Assembly (NCBI GenBank): GCA_011947345.1
Contig: JAAVTG010000521.1
Span: 1-64,000, forward strand
DNA length: 64,000 nt
Source: Phytophthora quininea
Taxonomy: Eukaryota > Oomycota > Peronosporomycetes > Peronosporales > Peronosporaceae
Reading direction: 5' to 3'
Shown here piece after piece: positions 63,431 through 64,000 of this stretch (position 1 is the stretch's first letter; every line of letters begins with the position of its first letter). A program made the position numbers and the translations under genes. The notes beneath the pieces are model-generated. The model worked only from the letters and a program-made list of their open reading frames with translations. It did not search any database and was not told the origin of the DNA.

Positions 63431-64000
63431 ATGTCTTCTGGTGGAGATGACGATGTTCTTGAGGCTCGAGATGGAGACGACAGTTCGTCGTTGTCGTCCT
63501 ACGACTCGGAGGAATTTGGAGCTGTGGCTCGCAAAGGCTTTGCACGGACGTACGTGCTTTCAAGAGCTTTGAATACCGGCGGTGACGACGCTAAAGAGTG
63601 CAAGGGGACTTCGTCTCCAGATTGGAATCTGCTGTATGCAAGCGGTCAACATTTCTTCCACGGCCCGATTGAGTTACCTGAAGATATTCACGTCCGAGAG
63701 GAATCTGAAGACAGTAAGTCTCCTCCTACCAGCTTTTTGAAAGTATTTCCCGTCAACATGAAGGTGGTGTGGAGTTGGTTGATATCCCGAGACTTCTTCC
63801 ACTGCTACACGCCCACCAAGACTCGCTAACTGCAGTAGATGATGTGACGGAGCTCAGTCCTGGACAGCGAGATGCCGTCTATCAAATGCGGGAAGTTGGC
63901 GAATTCTTCGTCGAGGAACTAGCGAAGCCTCGAACGGCCGAAAAATTGGAGCGAGGAGCTCGTGAACTCCCGTGGCTGTCGGACGCGACGGAGAGTGAGA
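63431..64000 (+). CDS. Unrecognised gene, 5' part, one intron
   Basis: It starts MSSGGDDDVLEARDGDD with an acidic Ser-rich N-terminus, then LYASGQHFFHGPIELPEDI. The unspliced frame stops at 63829. A 50-nt intron from GTAAGT at 63714 to AG at 63763 restores a frame open to the window end (VELVDIPRLLPLLHAHQD; VGEFFVEELAKPRTAEKL). Phase agrees only for that acceptor. Family unknown; no signal peptide. It continues beyond 64000. Confidence 0.55.

Overview
The window looks like a gene-sparse, repeat-rich part of an oomycete genome, most like Phytophthora or a close relative (Peronosporales). The signs are WY-repeat and RxLR-type secreted effector genes, a START plus FYVE-like zinc finger family, ankyrin-like arrays, very short introns (about 50-70 nt), oomycete-type initiator sites (TCATTYY...CAWTTT), and decayed Helitron, hAT, Gypsy, LINE and MULE copies. 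No rRNA, tRNA or CRISPR was found. Species cannot be named from the sequence alone.

Layout. 0-3.2 kb: a very divergent histone H4 gene (minus) and the C-terminal part of a broken GH78 rhamnosidase-like gene. 3.2-6.9 kb: 'module A', a 3.7-kb unit with a Myb/SANT-like gene, a three-exon gene of unknown function and, divergently, a gene for a possible beta-barrel protein with a C-terminal zinc-finger-like end. 8-10.9 kb: an unrecognised low-complexity ORF and relics of a WrbA-type quinone reductase and an ABCG transporter. 11.1-17.2 kb: a decayed Helitron (Rep and helicase, minus), with the helicase tail of another copy at 17.3-17.7 kb. 18.3-22.0 kb: 'module B', a diverged copy of module A with the same gene order, intron positions and length but opposite orientation. 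22.1-30 kb: nested transposons (Gypsy LTR and gag, hAT, LINE with a small insertion).

31.5-36.9 kb is an effector island: a 70-residue RxLR ORF, a 1.3-kb near-perfect inverted pair of one WY-repeat effector gene, and a third WY gene without its 5' end. 37-44.3 kb holds ankyrin-like relics, two copies of a small secreted protein gene, a coiled-coil gene and a long ankyrin-like gene. 45-50.1 kb holds three START/FYVE-like genes in tandem. 50.1-57.8 kb is a tandem segmental duplication with a 3.07-kb period, each unit carrying a truncated ankyrin-like gene and a secreted protein gene, and one unit split by a MULE. 57.9-60.4 kb is an inverted copy of the 41.7-44.3 kb block. Two more START/FYVE-like genes and the 5' part of an unrecognised intron-containing gene finish the window.

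The best candidate for an undescribed system is the mirror-image pair of 3.7-kb modules. Next are the H4 variant with only three lysines and the recent local duplications that are copying and breaking effector-like and ankyrin-like genes. All homology calls come from reading translations; no database search was run.
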